NCBI GenBank assembly: GCA_035541995.1
Contig: DATKMG010000216.1
Span: 1 to 12,136, forward strand
Origin: DATKMG01 sp035541995
Lineage (GTDB): Bacteria > Acidobacteriota > Terriglobia > Versatilivoradales > Versatilivoraceae
Direction: 5' to 3'
Length of the DNA stretch: 12,136 nucleotides
The stretch's first letter is position 1. Every line of letters begins with the position of its first letter. A program made the position numbers and the translations under genes. Below, one piece after another: positions 1 through 7,264 of the stretch. The notes beneath the pieces were generated by a model that had not been told where the DNA came from, made no database searches, and saw only the letters and a program-made list of their open reading frames with translations.

Positions 1-250
1 CAGCAGCTCGTTCCTCTTTATATTTTCCCATGACGTAGTTTCTGTATTCTTTGGCCTTCAATATGTCGCGGTTTTTCTCCACAGCAATATCTAAGGCCTG
101 CTGCAAGGTGAGAACCCGAGGGGGGACAGTTTCTCCGAGCACGTGCTTGGGCAGAAATACAAACGATATGGATGAAGCCAGAAGGAAGATTCGACAGAGA
201 TTAGACGCATACCGGGGAAAACTGGGGACCCATCTGTTATCTGCCCTCAC
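1..250 (-). CDS. TolC-type outer-membrane efflux protein, N-terminal part (runs off left edge)
   Basis: This is the 5' end of the last gene of the efflux operon. It would encode the outer-membrane channel that completes the RND pump. About 83 codons are visible. The start is a GTG at 250-248 that overlaps the TGA of the RND gene (GTGA), and a GGAGGT Shine-Dalgarno lies 8 nt upstream at 259-264 inside the RND gene, so translational coupling is likely. The peptide has a basic start, a hydrophobic stretch at about residues 20-33 (IFLLASSISFVFLP) that fits a signal peptide, then PRVLTLQQALDIAVEKNRDILKAK, which is the usual entry into the first TolC-family helix (T-L-x-x-A-L-x-x-A-x-x-x-N). No in-frame stop occurs before the edge. 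The family call rests on this short match plus operon position. The exact signal cleavage site is unclear. Confidence 0.8.
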   Translation of the reverse strand, partial: MRADNRWVPSFPRYASNLCRIFLLASSISFVFLPKHVLGETVPPRVLTLQQALDIAVEKNRDILKAKEYRNYVMGKYKEERAA

Positions 251-3200
251 CGAGCCACACCTCCTGCCGGGATTTCCACTGCCGCCTCCCTGAGCTGCCC
301 TTTCCGGATTCTCTCGACAATGTCATTCAAAACGGTATAGACCACCGGAACCACAAGCAACGTCAAAAGGGTTGAAGTGATGAGGCCACCCACCACAGCC
401 CGGGCCATGGGCGCCCGGCTCTCAGCCCCGGCGCCAATTCCCAGCGCAAGCGGCAGCATGCCGAAAATCATGGCCATAGTCGTCATCATGATTGGACGGA
501 GCCGCGTTCGTCCTGCTTTGATCAAGGCTTCACGGCGGGTCAATCCCCGGGAAATCAGCACCTTGGCAAAGTCAATGAGTAGAATGGCGTTTTTAGTTAC
601 CAGTCCCATCAACATGATCAAGCCAATCAGCGACATGATGTTGATGGTGTCGCCGGTCAGGAATAACATTCCAGCCATGCCCACCACAGACAACGGTAGC
701 GATAGCATGATCGCGAGTGGATCCACGAAGGATTCAAACTGTGCCGCCAGGATCAGGTAGACAAAGATTACGGCTAACAACAGGGCTTCCGCCATGTAAC
801 CGAAAGACCTCACCATTTCTTCCGTATCACCTGACATCACAACGGAATAACCGGGGGCCATCGATATTTTTGAAGCCACTTGCTCAATCTTCTGAGCCGC
901 AGTCCCCAGTGGCAAGTGTTCCAGATTAGCGGTGAGAATCACCTCCCGGGTCATGGCTTGGCGGTTGATTTCCGAGGGCGTGGTGCTGGACTGATATCGG
1001 ACCAGGTCACCCAGCGGGATCAATCCGATTTCTCCATCGGGTTTGTGAATCGAAAGTCGCAGGTCCCTAACCTGCCCCAGATCCTCTCGCAGTTGCTGGG
1101 GCAAACGGACACGAACGTTGATCGCTTCTCCCGTCTCGTCCTCAAATGTGGAAACAGCTTGTCCACCAACCAGGGCCCCGATAGTTCGTACTACGTCCGT
1201 GGTCATCAATCCGGCATCTACGGCGCGCTTCCGGTCCACTATCAATCGGTACTCAGGGACGTCATGTTCCAGGGAAACTTCCAGGTCTACTATCCCGGAC
1301 TGTGCCTCGACCCCGCGTCTCAATTGGGCGGCATACTTCTTCAATTCGGCGATTTCATCGCCTCGGACATTCACCTGCACGGGCTTCTGCTGGAAACTGC
1401 TGGACCCTATTTCCACGGAAGCCAGGATCCCCGGGATCTGCTTCAGGCGGCGGCGTACGTCAGGCCGGATTTCTTCCTGATGCCGCTTTCGTGTCTTTCG
1501 GTCGGTCAGCTTAATGTAGATGCGACAGTCTCGAACCGTTCCGGTCTCCCCTGCACCAATGGTCGAATAAGTATGATCGATCTCAGGGAGTTCCTTTAAG
1601 ACGGCCAGGACGGCCAAGACCCGGCCCCGGCTCTCTTCGATAGAGGCATCCGGCGCGGTCTTGAAGTTGATTTGGAATTCCCCCTGGTCTTCATCGGGAA
1701 AAAAGGCAGTTTCCAGGGAAAAGAAAAACCCGAGGCCTACTATAAAGGCAAATGTCGCTAAGGCAACCACTACCCAGCGGTGATCCAGAGCCCAACCAAT
1801 TACCTGTTTGTAGCCGTCCGCAGTCCGGTCAAACCAATCATTAAACCGGTCCAGCAAGCGATTCAACCACCTGCGCCGGCCTTTGCCTTCAATGTCCGGG
1901 TCGAACCAGCGCGAGGAGAGCATGGGGTCCAGTGTAAAGGAGACAAAGAGCGAAACTAATACCGCAAAGGTTACCGTAATGCCAAATTGAAAGAAGAACC
2001 TTCCTACAATTCCCTTCATAAAAGCGACTGGAACAAACACGGCTACAATGGAAAACGTAGTCGCCAGCACTGCCAGCCCGATCTCACTGGTTCCGTGCCG
2101 GGCCGCGTCAAAATGATCTTCTCCGGATTCCAGGTGGCGGACGATGTTTTCGCGCACCACGATGGCGTCGTCAATCAACAGGCCGATGGCCAGTGACAAG
2201 GCCATCAAGGTCATGACGTTCAGCGTCATCCCCATAAAGTACATCACAATGAAGGATGAAATCACTGAGATGGGCAGGGTCAGGCCAGTGATGACAGTAG
2301 AACGCCAGGAATTGAGGAAGCAAAACACGATCAATATGGTCAAGAAGCCACCAATGATGATCGTCTCCTGAACGTCGTGTACTGACTCACGAATATACAA
2401 CGAACCGTCCTGCACGACTTCGACGATCGTCCCCGATGGCACTTCTAGCTGGAGTTTGTGGATTTCCTTCTTTATCAAATCTACTGTTCCGACAACATTG
2501 GCGCCGGACTGCTTCAGGATGTCCATCGCCACGGCAGGAACACCATTGATAAATGCCAACGATCGCTGTTCTTCCTCACCGTCTTCAATCCCCGCAACTT
2601 CTCCTAGCGTGATGGGTCGTCCCACGCGCTGGGCGATCACCATGGACCCAAACTGTGCGACTTGTTCCGGCTTGCCTGAAACCCGCAATGGAATCTCCGT
2701 CTTCGGGCCCGTGAGCCGGCCCAATGGAGTATTGACATTCTCGGAACGTAACCCGGCGATCACTTCGTCCACACCCATTCCCAGAGCATTGAGGCGCTCC
2801 GGGTCGATATTGACCCGCACTTCCCGTTTGGATTGGCCCACCAGATCTATTCTGCCTACGCCAGGGATTGTCTCCAGGCGACGCTTAATCTTGCGGTCGG
2901 CCAAGGTCGTCAAATCGCGAGCCGATTGGGTCGAGGATCGAACGGCCAGCGAAACGATAGGAAGAGCCGAGAAATCCAGTTTCTGGATGATGGGGTCTTC
3001 GATCCCCTGGGGCAGGTCACCGCGGATGGCGTTGATCTTGGCCCGAGCTTCCTGAGAAGCTTCGTTGATTTTGATCTCCAGCTGAAATTCCACCATCACG
3101 GTGGAAACTCCCTCGCGGGAGCTGGAGATTAAATGCCTGACCCCTGGGATGGGATTAACCGCTTCTTCAATCCGCTTGGTGACTTCCCGCTCAATGGTTT

Positions 3201-3369
3201 CAGGGGAGGCGCCAGGATATACGGTTATGATCGAGAGAACAGGGATTTCGACATCCGGGAACAAATCAATTGCCAGCCGGCGGTAAGAAAAAAGCCCCAG
3301 AGTCACTAAAGCCAGCATCATGACGGCGGCAAAAACCGGTCTCTTTATCGATAGGTCCGAGAGAAACAT
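247..3369 (-). CDS. RND multidrug efflux transporter, HAE-1 type (AcrB/MexF-like)
   Basis: This is the inner-membrane proton/drug antiporter of a tripartite efflux pump. Its 1040 residues are normal for the HAE-1 family, and it appears intact. The start MFLSDLSIKRPVFA is the classic N-terminal motif. A first membrane helix at about 11-29 is followed by a large periplasmic domain. Membrane helices 2-6 lie at about 335-490 and carry the proton-relay aspartates D400 and D401 in GLLIDDAIVVREN. A second half-repeat begins with a helix near 530, has its periplasmic domain at about 555-850, and ends in helices at 860-1015. The helix-10 lysine is K926 in GLVTKNAILLIDFA, with an RLRP motif at 956-959. 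The conserved AAQFESFVDPLAIMLSLP segment is at 875-892. A GGAG lies about 8-10 nt before the ATG. The gap to the upstream adaptor gene is 2 nt. Substrates cannot be read from the sequence. Confidence 0.97.
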   Translation of the reverse strand: MFLSDLSIKRPVFAAVMMLALVTLGLFSYRRLAIDLFPDVEIPVLSIITVYPGASPETIEREVTKRIEEAVNPIPGVRHLISSSREGVSTVMVEFQLEIKINEASQEARAKINAIRGDLPQGIEDPIIQKLDFSALPIVSLAVRSSTQSARDLTTLADRKIKRRLETIPGVGRIDLVGQSKREVRVNIDPERLNALGMGVDEVIAGLRSENVNTPLGRLTGPKTEIPLRVSGKPEQVAQFGSMVIAQRVGRPITLGEVAGIEDGEEEQRSLAFINGVPAVAMDILKQSGANVVGTVDLIKKEIHKLQLEVPSGTIVEVVQDGSLYIRESVHDVQETIIIGGFLTILIVFCFLNSWRSTVITGLTLPISVISSFIVMYFMGMTLNVMTLMALSLAIGLLIDDAIVVRENIVRHLESGEDHFDAARHGTSEIGLAVLATTFSIVAVFVPVAFMKGIVGRFFFQFGITVTFAVLVSLFVSFTLDPMLSSRWFDPDIEGKGRRRWLNRLLDRFNDWFDRTADGYKQVIGWALDHRWVVVALATFAFIVGLGFFFSLETAFFPDEDQGEFQINFKTAPDASIEESRGRVLAVLAVLKELPEIDHTYSTIGAGETGTVRDCRIYIKLTDRKTRKRHQEEIRPDVRRRLKQIPGILASVEIGSSSFQQKPVQVNVRGDEIAELKKYAAQLRRGVEAQSGIVDLEVSLEHDVPEYRLIVDRKRAVDAGLMTTDVVRTIGALVGGQAVSTFEDETGEAINVRVRLPQQLREDLGQVRDLRLSIHKPDGEIGLIPLGDLVRYQSSTTPSEINRQAMTREVILTANLEHLPLGTAAQKIEQVASKISMAPGYSVVMSGDTEEMVRSFGYMAEALLLAVIFVYLILAAQFESFVDPLAIMLSLPLSVVGMAGMLFLTGDTINIMSLIGLIMLMGLVTKNAILLIDFAKVLISRGLTRREALIKAGRTRLRPIMMTTMAMIFGMLPLALGIGAGAESRAPMARAVVGGLITSTLLTLLVVPVVYTVLNDIVERIRKGQLREAAVEIPAGGVAR

Positions 3370-3371
3370 CC

Positions 3372-4535
3372 CTATGCTCCGTTCGGCCGGGTGACCTGAA
3401 CCCGATCTCCATCGTGCACATTGAAGGCGCCGCGAGTCACGACTTGCTGACCTTCGTTCAAACCATTCACTACTTCAACCCGGTCTTGTTCGACTCTTCC
3501 CAGTTGGATTGTCCGCCGACGCGCCAGCTCTCCTTCCACCACAAGTATTTCGCCTCGGCCGGCAACCGTGTCCCAGGTCAGCAAAGCATTTCGCGGAATC
3601 TGCAGACCCCGTACCATTTGACCTGTATTAATCCGGGCCTTGGCATATAGACCGGACCGCAGCTCCTCCCTTTCATTGTTTACTTCAGCAATGATACGGA
3701 CCGAGCGCGAGGTGGCGTCGGCAGACGGATTAATGAAACTGATCCTCCCAGAAAACTCCCGGCCTGGGATCGCTTCCGTGGAAAAAGTCAGAGTCTGCCC
3801 CACTTTGATGTAGGCCAACTTAGTCGATGGAACATCCAGCGTCAGATTCAGGATGCGGTTATCGACAATTCTGAAGCTGGCGGCCGAGGATGTCGGGTCG
3901 CCGACCAGGTCACCCTCGCTGGGTCGACGTTCGGCAACCACCCCATCCATGGGGGAGCGCAGGACCGCCTTGGAGAGGCGAGTCTCCATTTGCCGGACAT
4001 CTTCCTCGCTTGCCTTGATTTGAGCCGTTACTGCAGTGATCTCTGCCTCAGCGGCTTCCTCCGCGGTATGAGCATCATCCAGGTTCTGCTGAGTCACCAG
4101 CCCGACGTCCTTCAGCTTAGAAAGTCGCTCCAATTCGCGCTTGGCACGATTGGCTGCCACCTGCGCTTTTAGAGAGAGGGCGCGTGTGGCTTCCAATTGA
4201 GCCTTGGCTCGCTGCAATGCCACTTCCACTTCCCGAGTGTCCAGTTTGGCTAGCGGGTCGCCCTTCTTGACCCGCACCCACTCGGTTACATATATCCGCT
4301 CAATGATGCCCTGGTATTCTGATTTGACATGGGCCTCGTACTTGGGCGAGAGCGATCCGACAACCTCGAGTGCGTCGGCAAATTCTCCCCTGGACACAGA
4401 CGTCACATCGACAGCAACTTTGGGTGGGCCTGAAGAAGACGCCTGGTCACTTTGCTTACCCTTAGTGAACCGGCACCCTTGTGCCATCCCAACCAGAAAG
4501 ACAAGTAGAACTATGGAGTGTGTCCTCTGTCTCAT
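3372..4535 (-). CDS. RND periplasmic adaptor (membrane fusion protein), probable lipoprotein
   Basis: This 387-aa AcrA/MexA-like adaptor would link the RND pump to the outer-membrane channel. An N-terminal hydrophobic segment (residues 8-18) is followed by GMAQGC, so Cys21 could be lipidated. The lipobox is atypical, with Ala-Gln-Gly before the Cys. Family architecture is visible in order: first barrel-sandwich/lipoyl half at 64-99 (VKSEYQGIIERIYVTEWVRV), alpha-hairpin coiled coil at 101-188 rich in Ala, Glu, Lys and Arg, second lipoyl half at 189-212 (LRSPMDGVVAERRPSEGDLV), beta-barrel at about 220-305, and membrane-proximal domain at about 306-383 (LQIPRNALL then GRVEQDRVEVVNGLNEGQQVV). The ATG overlaps the tetR stop as ATGA, and an AAAGG lies about 9 nt upstream. 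Position between tetR and the RND gene confirms the role. Confidence 0.95.
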   Translation of the reverse strand: MRQRTHSIVLLVFLVGMAQGCRFTKGKQSDQASSSGPPKVAVDVTSVSRGEFADALEVVGSLSPKYEAHVKSEYQGIIERIYVTEWVRVKKGDPLAKLDTREVEVALQRAKAQLEATRALSLKAQVAANRAKRELERLSKLKDVGLVTQQNLDDAHTAEEAAEAEITAVTAQIKASEEDVRQMETRLSKAVLRSPMDGVVAERRPSEGDLVGDPTSSAASFRIVDNRILNLTLDVPSTKLAYIKVGQTLTFSTEAIPGREFSGRISFINPSADATSRSVRIIAEVNNEREELRSGLYAKARINTGQMVRGLQIPRNALLTWDTVAGRGEILVVEGELARRRTIQLGRVEQDRVEVVNGLNEGQQVVTRGAFNVHDGDRVQVTRPNGA

Positions 4536-5167
4536 GGTTTCTTACCTTTTGCCTGAGCTTTCGTAAAGGAAATCCCCGTGAAAATCAGCTTGAGTACCGC
4601 GTTCAGTCCCTGATGACCAAGGCCATTTTCAGGATGAGCCAATTTCATTTCGTTGGCCAGACTGATTACAGCAATGACCGCCCATGTCATGTATTCCGGA
4701 TCTCCTGCCCGGAATTCGCCTCCTTTGATCCCCACCTTCACGAGTTGCTTGACGCTTTCATAGAACTTTTCGTGGTAAACGTCGAAATCAAAAAAAGGGG
4801 CTCCTTGAGGAGGGCCATAATAGATGGACTGCATCAGGCGGGCAGCCCCGAGGTGGGAGCACCACAGTCTATGGGTTTCATCTGCCAGATGAAGAATTCG
4901 CTCCTTAGCACTTCCCTGATGATGCTGGCAGTCTTCGAGTAGCTTTTCGAAATCGCGAAAGCCGGCCTTGAGGATTTCCAAGTACACTCCTGCCTTGTTG
5001 CCAAAATAATAATAGAGGATAGGCTTCGTGACTCCGGCTGCCCCGACGATCTCGCGAACAGTAGCGGCTGCATAACCGCGCCGGGTAAATAACTCGGTGG
5101 CTGCCGCCAAGACCCGCAATCGTGCCGAATTATCAGATATAGCGGGGGAATTCTTCGGTCTGCCCAT
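4532..5167 (-). CDS. TetR/AcrR-family repressor, probable regulator of the efflux operon
   Basis: This 211-aa one-component repressor is the first gene of the efflux operon. An open frame extends upstream to 5278, but I choose the ATG at 5167. MGRPKNS is a usual TetR start, a GGTGG lies about 8 nt upstream, and the longer version would run through the promoter and operator. The N-terminal helix-turn-helix domain spans about residues 14-60: ARLRVLAAATELFTRRGYAAATVREIVGAAGVTKPILYYYFGNKAGVY, with the recognition helix around 46-54 and the usual YYYF. The C-terminal half (about 65-205) is the variable ligand-binding and dimerization domain, whose inducer cannot be predicted. The ATGA overlap with the adaptor gene argues for co-transcription. 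The 20-bp inverted repeat at 5184-5203 is the likely binding site, which implies autorepression relieved by a pump substrate. Confidence 0.93.
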   Translation of the reverse strand: MGRPKNSPAISDNSARLRVLAAATELFTRRGYAAATVREIVGAAGVTKPILYYYFGNKAGVYLEILKAGFRDFEKLLEDCQHHQGSAKERILHLADETHRLWCSHLGAARLMQSIYYGPPQGAPFFDFDVYHEKFYESVKQLVKVGIKGGEFRAGDPEYMTWAVIAVISLANEMKLAHPENGLGHQGLNAVLKLIFTGISFTKAQAKGKKP

Positions 5168-5183
5168 CGATGAACCACCAATC

Positions 5184-5203
5184 GGGCAACGAAATCGTTG
5201 CCC
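5184..5203. promoter_or_regulatory. Candidate TetR operator (20-bp inverted repeat)
   Basis: The arms GGGCAACGA and TCGTTGCCC are perfect 9-bp inverted repeats around a 2-bp AA centre. The site lies 17-36 nt before the tetR ATG, about +11 to +30 relative to the predicted transcription start. Length and symmetry fit TetR-family operators. That TetR binds here is an inference from position. Confidence 0.6.
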
Positions 5204-5220
5204 CTTTCTATTTACCGGTA

Positions 5221-5248
5221 AGTATATTTCTGCTCTCTTCAAAGTCAA
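5221..5248 (-). promoter_or_regulatory. Predicted sigma70-type promoter of the efflux operon
   Basis: On the minus strand TTGACT (5248-5243) is followed after 16 bp by TATACT (5226-5221), each matching five of six consensus bases. The start of transcription would be near 5214. A perfect palindrome TTACCGGTAA (5212-5221) covers that start point and touches the -10, so it could be a second regulatory site. The leader before the tetR ATG is about 46 nt and contains the 20-bp inverted repeat. Confidence 0.7.
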
Positions 5249-5315
5249 CGGAAAAGGAGTCCGGAGCAAGACCCGCACGACTGATACTTGAAGAATGTAG
5301 TGACATGCCTCTCCT

Positions 5316-5415
5316 CCACCCCTGCTGGGGTGGTGTTATTCGGGAGGATTATAATCCAGGGGTCACACGCCTCTCGCGTCACCGCTGGCTACTTTCCATT
5401 GTCCCTTCGGGACAA
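5316..5415 (-). repeat. Multi-hairpin dispersed repeat, copy A
   Basis: This is a 100-bp structured element. It contains the hairpin CCACCCC-TGCT-GGGGTGG (5316-5333), the perfect palindrome GGATTATAATCC (5346-5357), a CCAGGGGT ... GCTGG central stem with a GC-rich loop (5356-5388), and the hairpin TTGTCCC-TTC-GGGACAA (5399-5415). Read on the minus strand it has the same order of parts as the elements at 6073-6161 and 11664-11762: a CCC-GAA-GGG hairpin, an AGCC followed by a central CC(T/C)GG stem, then a closing hairpin. It lies just upstream of the efflux promoter. No protein is likely here. Confidence 0.55.
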
Positions 5416-5670
5416 AGAGTTGTCACCATATTCTGTGACTCTTAATAGTAGTAGAGCTTGGGCTGCTCGCTGAGGAAACTGTCATCCTGCCAGGGAGATG
5501 TAATTGAGAAAACCGACCAATCGGAGGGACAACTACAAAGGATGGATATCCTGGCTGTTTGACCGATCTCCAGTTGAGATGAGGGCCGATGACCTTGGTT
5601 GAATTGGCTTCTTAATTGCGCTCGGGCCAAACTGACAAAAAAATCGGCTTCTGGCGCAGAGAGGGCCTGC
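5416..5670. other. Intergenic stretch with no recognised gene
   Basis: Short open frames here have no family resemblance and no clear ribosome-binding sites. An imperfect AAGAGTTGTCAC / GTGACTCTT inverted repeat sits at about 5417-5445, directly after repeat copy A. I see nothing else that can be supported. Confidence 0.4.
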
Positions 5671-5859
5671 TCAATGGATTTTCAGCTCATTATTGAGTTT
5701 CACTCTCAGGTTAGCCGCCACCAGTTTCCGCAGCCGACACTGCTTCTCATCCGACTCTCTTTGGGCTTCTTCGCGCAACTGCTTGGCCAGAAACTCATCG
5801 ACATTGTGCAATATGCTGAACATCAGTTCCATCTCTTTGTGGGTCAATTCGAGAGCCAT
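5671..5859 (-). CDS. Hypothetical small protein, 62 aa
   Basis: I do not recognise this protein. It begins MALELTHKEMELMFSILHNV and is rich in Glu, Lys, Arg and Leu, with heptad-like spacing of Leu and Ile that suggests one or two amphipathic helices. There is no signal peptide or membrane segment, and one Cys near residue 41. Support for its being real comes from upstream signals: GGGGG and AAGG Shine-Dalgarno-like stretches within 13 nt of the ATG, and a perfect TATAAT at 5892-5887 placing transcription start near 5880, about 20 nt before the ATG. The coding strand is opposite to DUF4337 and separated from it by a repeat-filled spacer, so the two need not be functionally linked. It could be a chance frame. 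Confidence 0.5.
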   Translation of the reverse strand: MALELTHKEMELMFSILHNVDEFLAKQLREEAQRESDEKQCRLRKLVAANLRVKLNNELKIH

Positions 5860-5886
5860 CCTTGTTCCCCCTCTGACCTGTTCGGT

Positions 5887-5892
5887 ATTATA
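5887..5892 (-). promoter_or_regulatory. -10 box (TATAAT) before the 62-aa ORF
   Basis: The consensus hexamer TATAAT reads on the minus strand about 28 nt before the ATG at 5859. No good -35 is present at 16-18 bp, so this is a partial promoter call. Confidence 0.4.
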
Positions 5893-6072
5893 TAAGGTTT
5901 GATTAACATGAACGGCAGGTCTCCGCGAATCGGGAAAGAAGCGTTGTGCCGTCCAGGTTACTTTCTTTATCGGCTTTTATTTCAACCGGCTTAAAAGATC
6001 TTCCTCTAACGTTTTGCGGTTATCATTGCAGTGCGTCAGATGCTGGGGAATAATTCTGCGGCTGTGCAGAGA

Positions 6073-6161
6073 AGCCCCGATAGGGACATGCTGCTCATTG
6101 GTTTCAACCTAAGCCATGTGCCGGTCCCCGGAGGGGCACCTGGGCTTAAGTTGACACCAAT
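6073..6161 (+). repeat. Multi-hairpin dispersed repeat, copy C, with a 65-bp near-palindrome
   Basis: The element starts with CCCCGATAGGGAC (6075-6087). The core at 6097-6161 is a long inverted repeat. ATTGGTTTCAACCTAAGCC on the left pairs with GGGCTTAAGTTGACACCAAT on the right with three or four mismatches, around a loop that itself holds GTCCCCGGAGGGG. A further 7-bp stem CGCGTCC / GGACGCG follows at 6173-6205. The plan matches copies A and B. Confidence 0.55.
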
Positions 6162-6271
6162 GCGAGATGCTCCGCGTCCAGCTTGGGTTTCCGATTGCGG
6201 ACGCGAGGAAGGACTTCCCTGCCATTAGATTTATGCACAGTTCCTCAGTCAAATGGAGTTTGGACATTTAT

Positions 6272-6387
6272 GAAGCGGCAGGAGGCCGCTTCCTCCTTCG
6301 AGAGCCCCACCGGCGAAGGACCTTAGCCCAGGGCGCCAGCAGCGGCAGGAGCTCGGGACCGCCGTCCCCGCGGCGGCCGCCCTGGGT
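6272..6387. repeat. Cluster of GC-rich hairpins
   Basis: A perfect hairpin GAAGCGGC-AGGAG-GCCGCTTC spans 6272-6292. A second inverted pair CCCAGGGCG (6328-6336) and CGCCCTGGG (6379-6387) encloses a very GC-rich interior. The composition is more GC-rich than the neighbouring genes. No coding function is seen. Confidence 0.55.
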
Positions 6388-6408
6388 CGGCTTTCCCACA
6401 AATGTCTA

Positions 6409-6447
6409 CCCTCTCCCCCAACACAGGAAAGGTGTTGGGGGAGAGGG
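6409..6447. repeat. C/T-rich inverted repeat (CCCTCTCCCCC type)
   Basis: The arms CCCTCTCCCCCAACAC (6409-6424) and GTGTTGGGGGAGAGGG (6432-6447) are perfect 16-bp inverted repeats with a 7-nt loop. They are followed by GCGAGGGTGAGGGGG. This resembles the CCCTCTCCC...GGGAGAGGG...GGGTGAGGGG spacer repeats found in many bacterial genomes. That resemblance is from memory and not from a search. Confidence 0.65.
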
Positions 6448-6535
6448 CGAGGGTGAGGGGGCTCGAAGGAGCCGAGTCACGAAATAGTTGCTTCGTGCCT
6501 TTGGCTGAACTTACTTTGATGGCGGTGACACGATT

Positions 6536-7021
6536 ATGGAAGAACAAGAAGTCGATACCGAGAAGCTGAATGAAATGATTCACGAGAAGGCCCACGCCAT
6601 TACCTGGGCGGAAAAAGTGGCCTTGACGACTGCCCTGCTAGCCGTCTTGGCAGCGGTGAGCAACTTGTTTTCCACGCATGAGGCAGATCAGTCCATTCTC
6701 TTCAAAGTCGAAGCGTCGGACCAGTGGAACTATTATCAGGCGAAAGGCATCAAGGGGATGCTAGCCCAGAATCCCGCTGACCGGGAGCGCTACAAACAAG
6801 AGCAGGAGAAAATCCGCGAGGTCGCGGAGAAGGCGAGTGAGGAAAGCCACCACGCGATTCACATTCACGAGTACTTTGCATTTGCTGTGACGTTATTCCA
6901 AGTCGCCACAGCCATCGGCGCAATTGCTGTCCTGACCAGGCGCAAGTATTTGTGGTATGGAAGTCTCATCCTGGGAACAGCGGGGCTGAGCATGGCCATC
7001 AAAGCACTTTCACTCTTCTGA
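6536..7021 (+). CDS. DUF4337-family membrane protein
   Basis: This 161-aa inner-membrane protein has no known function. It has a charged N-terminus (1-24), a membrane helix at about 26-46 (EKVALTTALLAVLAAVSNLFS), then the family hallmark SDQWNYYQAKGIKG (61-74). A polar, Glu/Lys-rich, probably helical segment at about 78-104 follows, then a His-rich bit HHAIHIHEYF (105-114) and two more helices at about 111-133 and 139-160 joined by TRRKYLWY. Length and layout fit DUF4337 proteins, usually found as single genes. The ATG at 6536 has only a weak GGCGG-type Shine-Dalgarno about 12 nt upstream, and no clear promoter is visible in the repeat-rich leader. It appears monocistronic. Confidence 0.85.
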   Translation: MEEQEVDTEKLNEMIHEKAHAITWAEKVALTTALLAVLAAVSNLFSTHEADQSILFKVEASDQWNYYQAKGIKGMLAQNPADRERYKQEQEKIREVAEKASEESHHAIHIHEYFAFAVTLFQVATAIGAIAVLTRRKYLWYGSLILGTAGLSMAIKALSLF

Positions 7022-7183
7022 GCACAGTGCATGGATGAGACCAATTTCAGAATCTGGATTTCGGCGTCTGAAGCCATGAGATCCAAGCCAATGGCGCTTT
7101 TCAGCCCCTTCGCCCAGCACGCGAATCTCTCGACGGAGCTTTTTTCCAAGAGTCCAAGTAGCTCCCGTCATGTGGTATAGAAA

Positions 7184-7244
7184 CGGAGACGTAAAGACCC
7201 GGGGTCTCCGCAGTTCTCCTCTGCGTCTCCGCGTCTCTGCGGTT
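7184..7244. repeat. CTCTGCGTCTC-type dispersed repeat with a short hairpin
   Basis: CGGAGAC (7184-7190) and GTCTCCG (7204-7210) form a hairpin. They are followed at 7218-7244 by tandem-like units CTCTGCGTCTC / CGCGTCTCTGCGG. I recall near-identical AACCGCAGAGACGC strings in many bacterial genomes. On the minus strand it follows the ThuA gene, and the hairpin is followed by TTTC, so it could also be a weak terminator. The rest of 7022-7183 shows nothing recognisable. Confidence 0.5.
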
Positions 7245-7264
7245 GGTTCCTGACAGCGGCCGGG

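Noticed and set aside
377..3286. Many plus-strand open frames of 60-240 codons inside the pump gene
   Set aside because: They lie antisense to a clearly functional RND gene, lack ribosome sites and resemble no family. They are shadows caused by codon use.
5168..5278. 37-residue N-terminal extension of the TetR protein
   Set aside because: The extension would be encoded by the operator and promoter DNA, has no family similarity, and MGRPKN is a typical TetR start with a ribosome site before it.
5316..5415. CRISPR-like or tandem repeat
   Set aside because: The element is a single unit of different hairpins; there are no regularly spaced identical repeats anywhere in the window.
5442..5630. 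62-aa minus-strand frame
   Set aside because: There is no ribosome site, the composition is unusual for a protein, and no family is recognisable. It appears to be chance.
6409..6447. C/T-rich inverted repeat as an intrinsic terminator
   Set aside because: No T-run follows the stem on either strand and no gene ends just before it, so a repeat is the better call.
6031..6487. Plus-strand frames over 6031-6228 and 6167-6487
   Set aside because: Their sequence is made of the hairpin repeats (copy C and the GC-rich cluster), so the peptides are by-products of palindromes.
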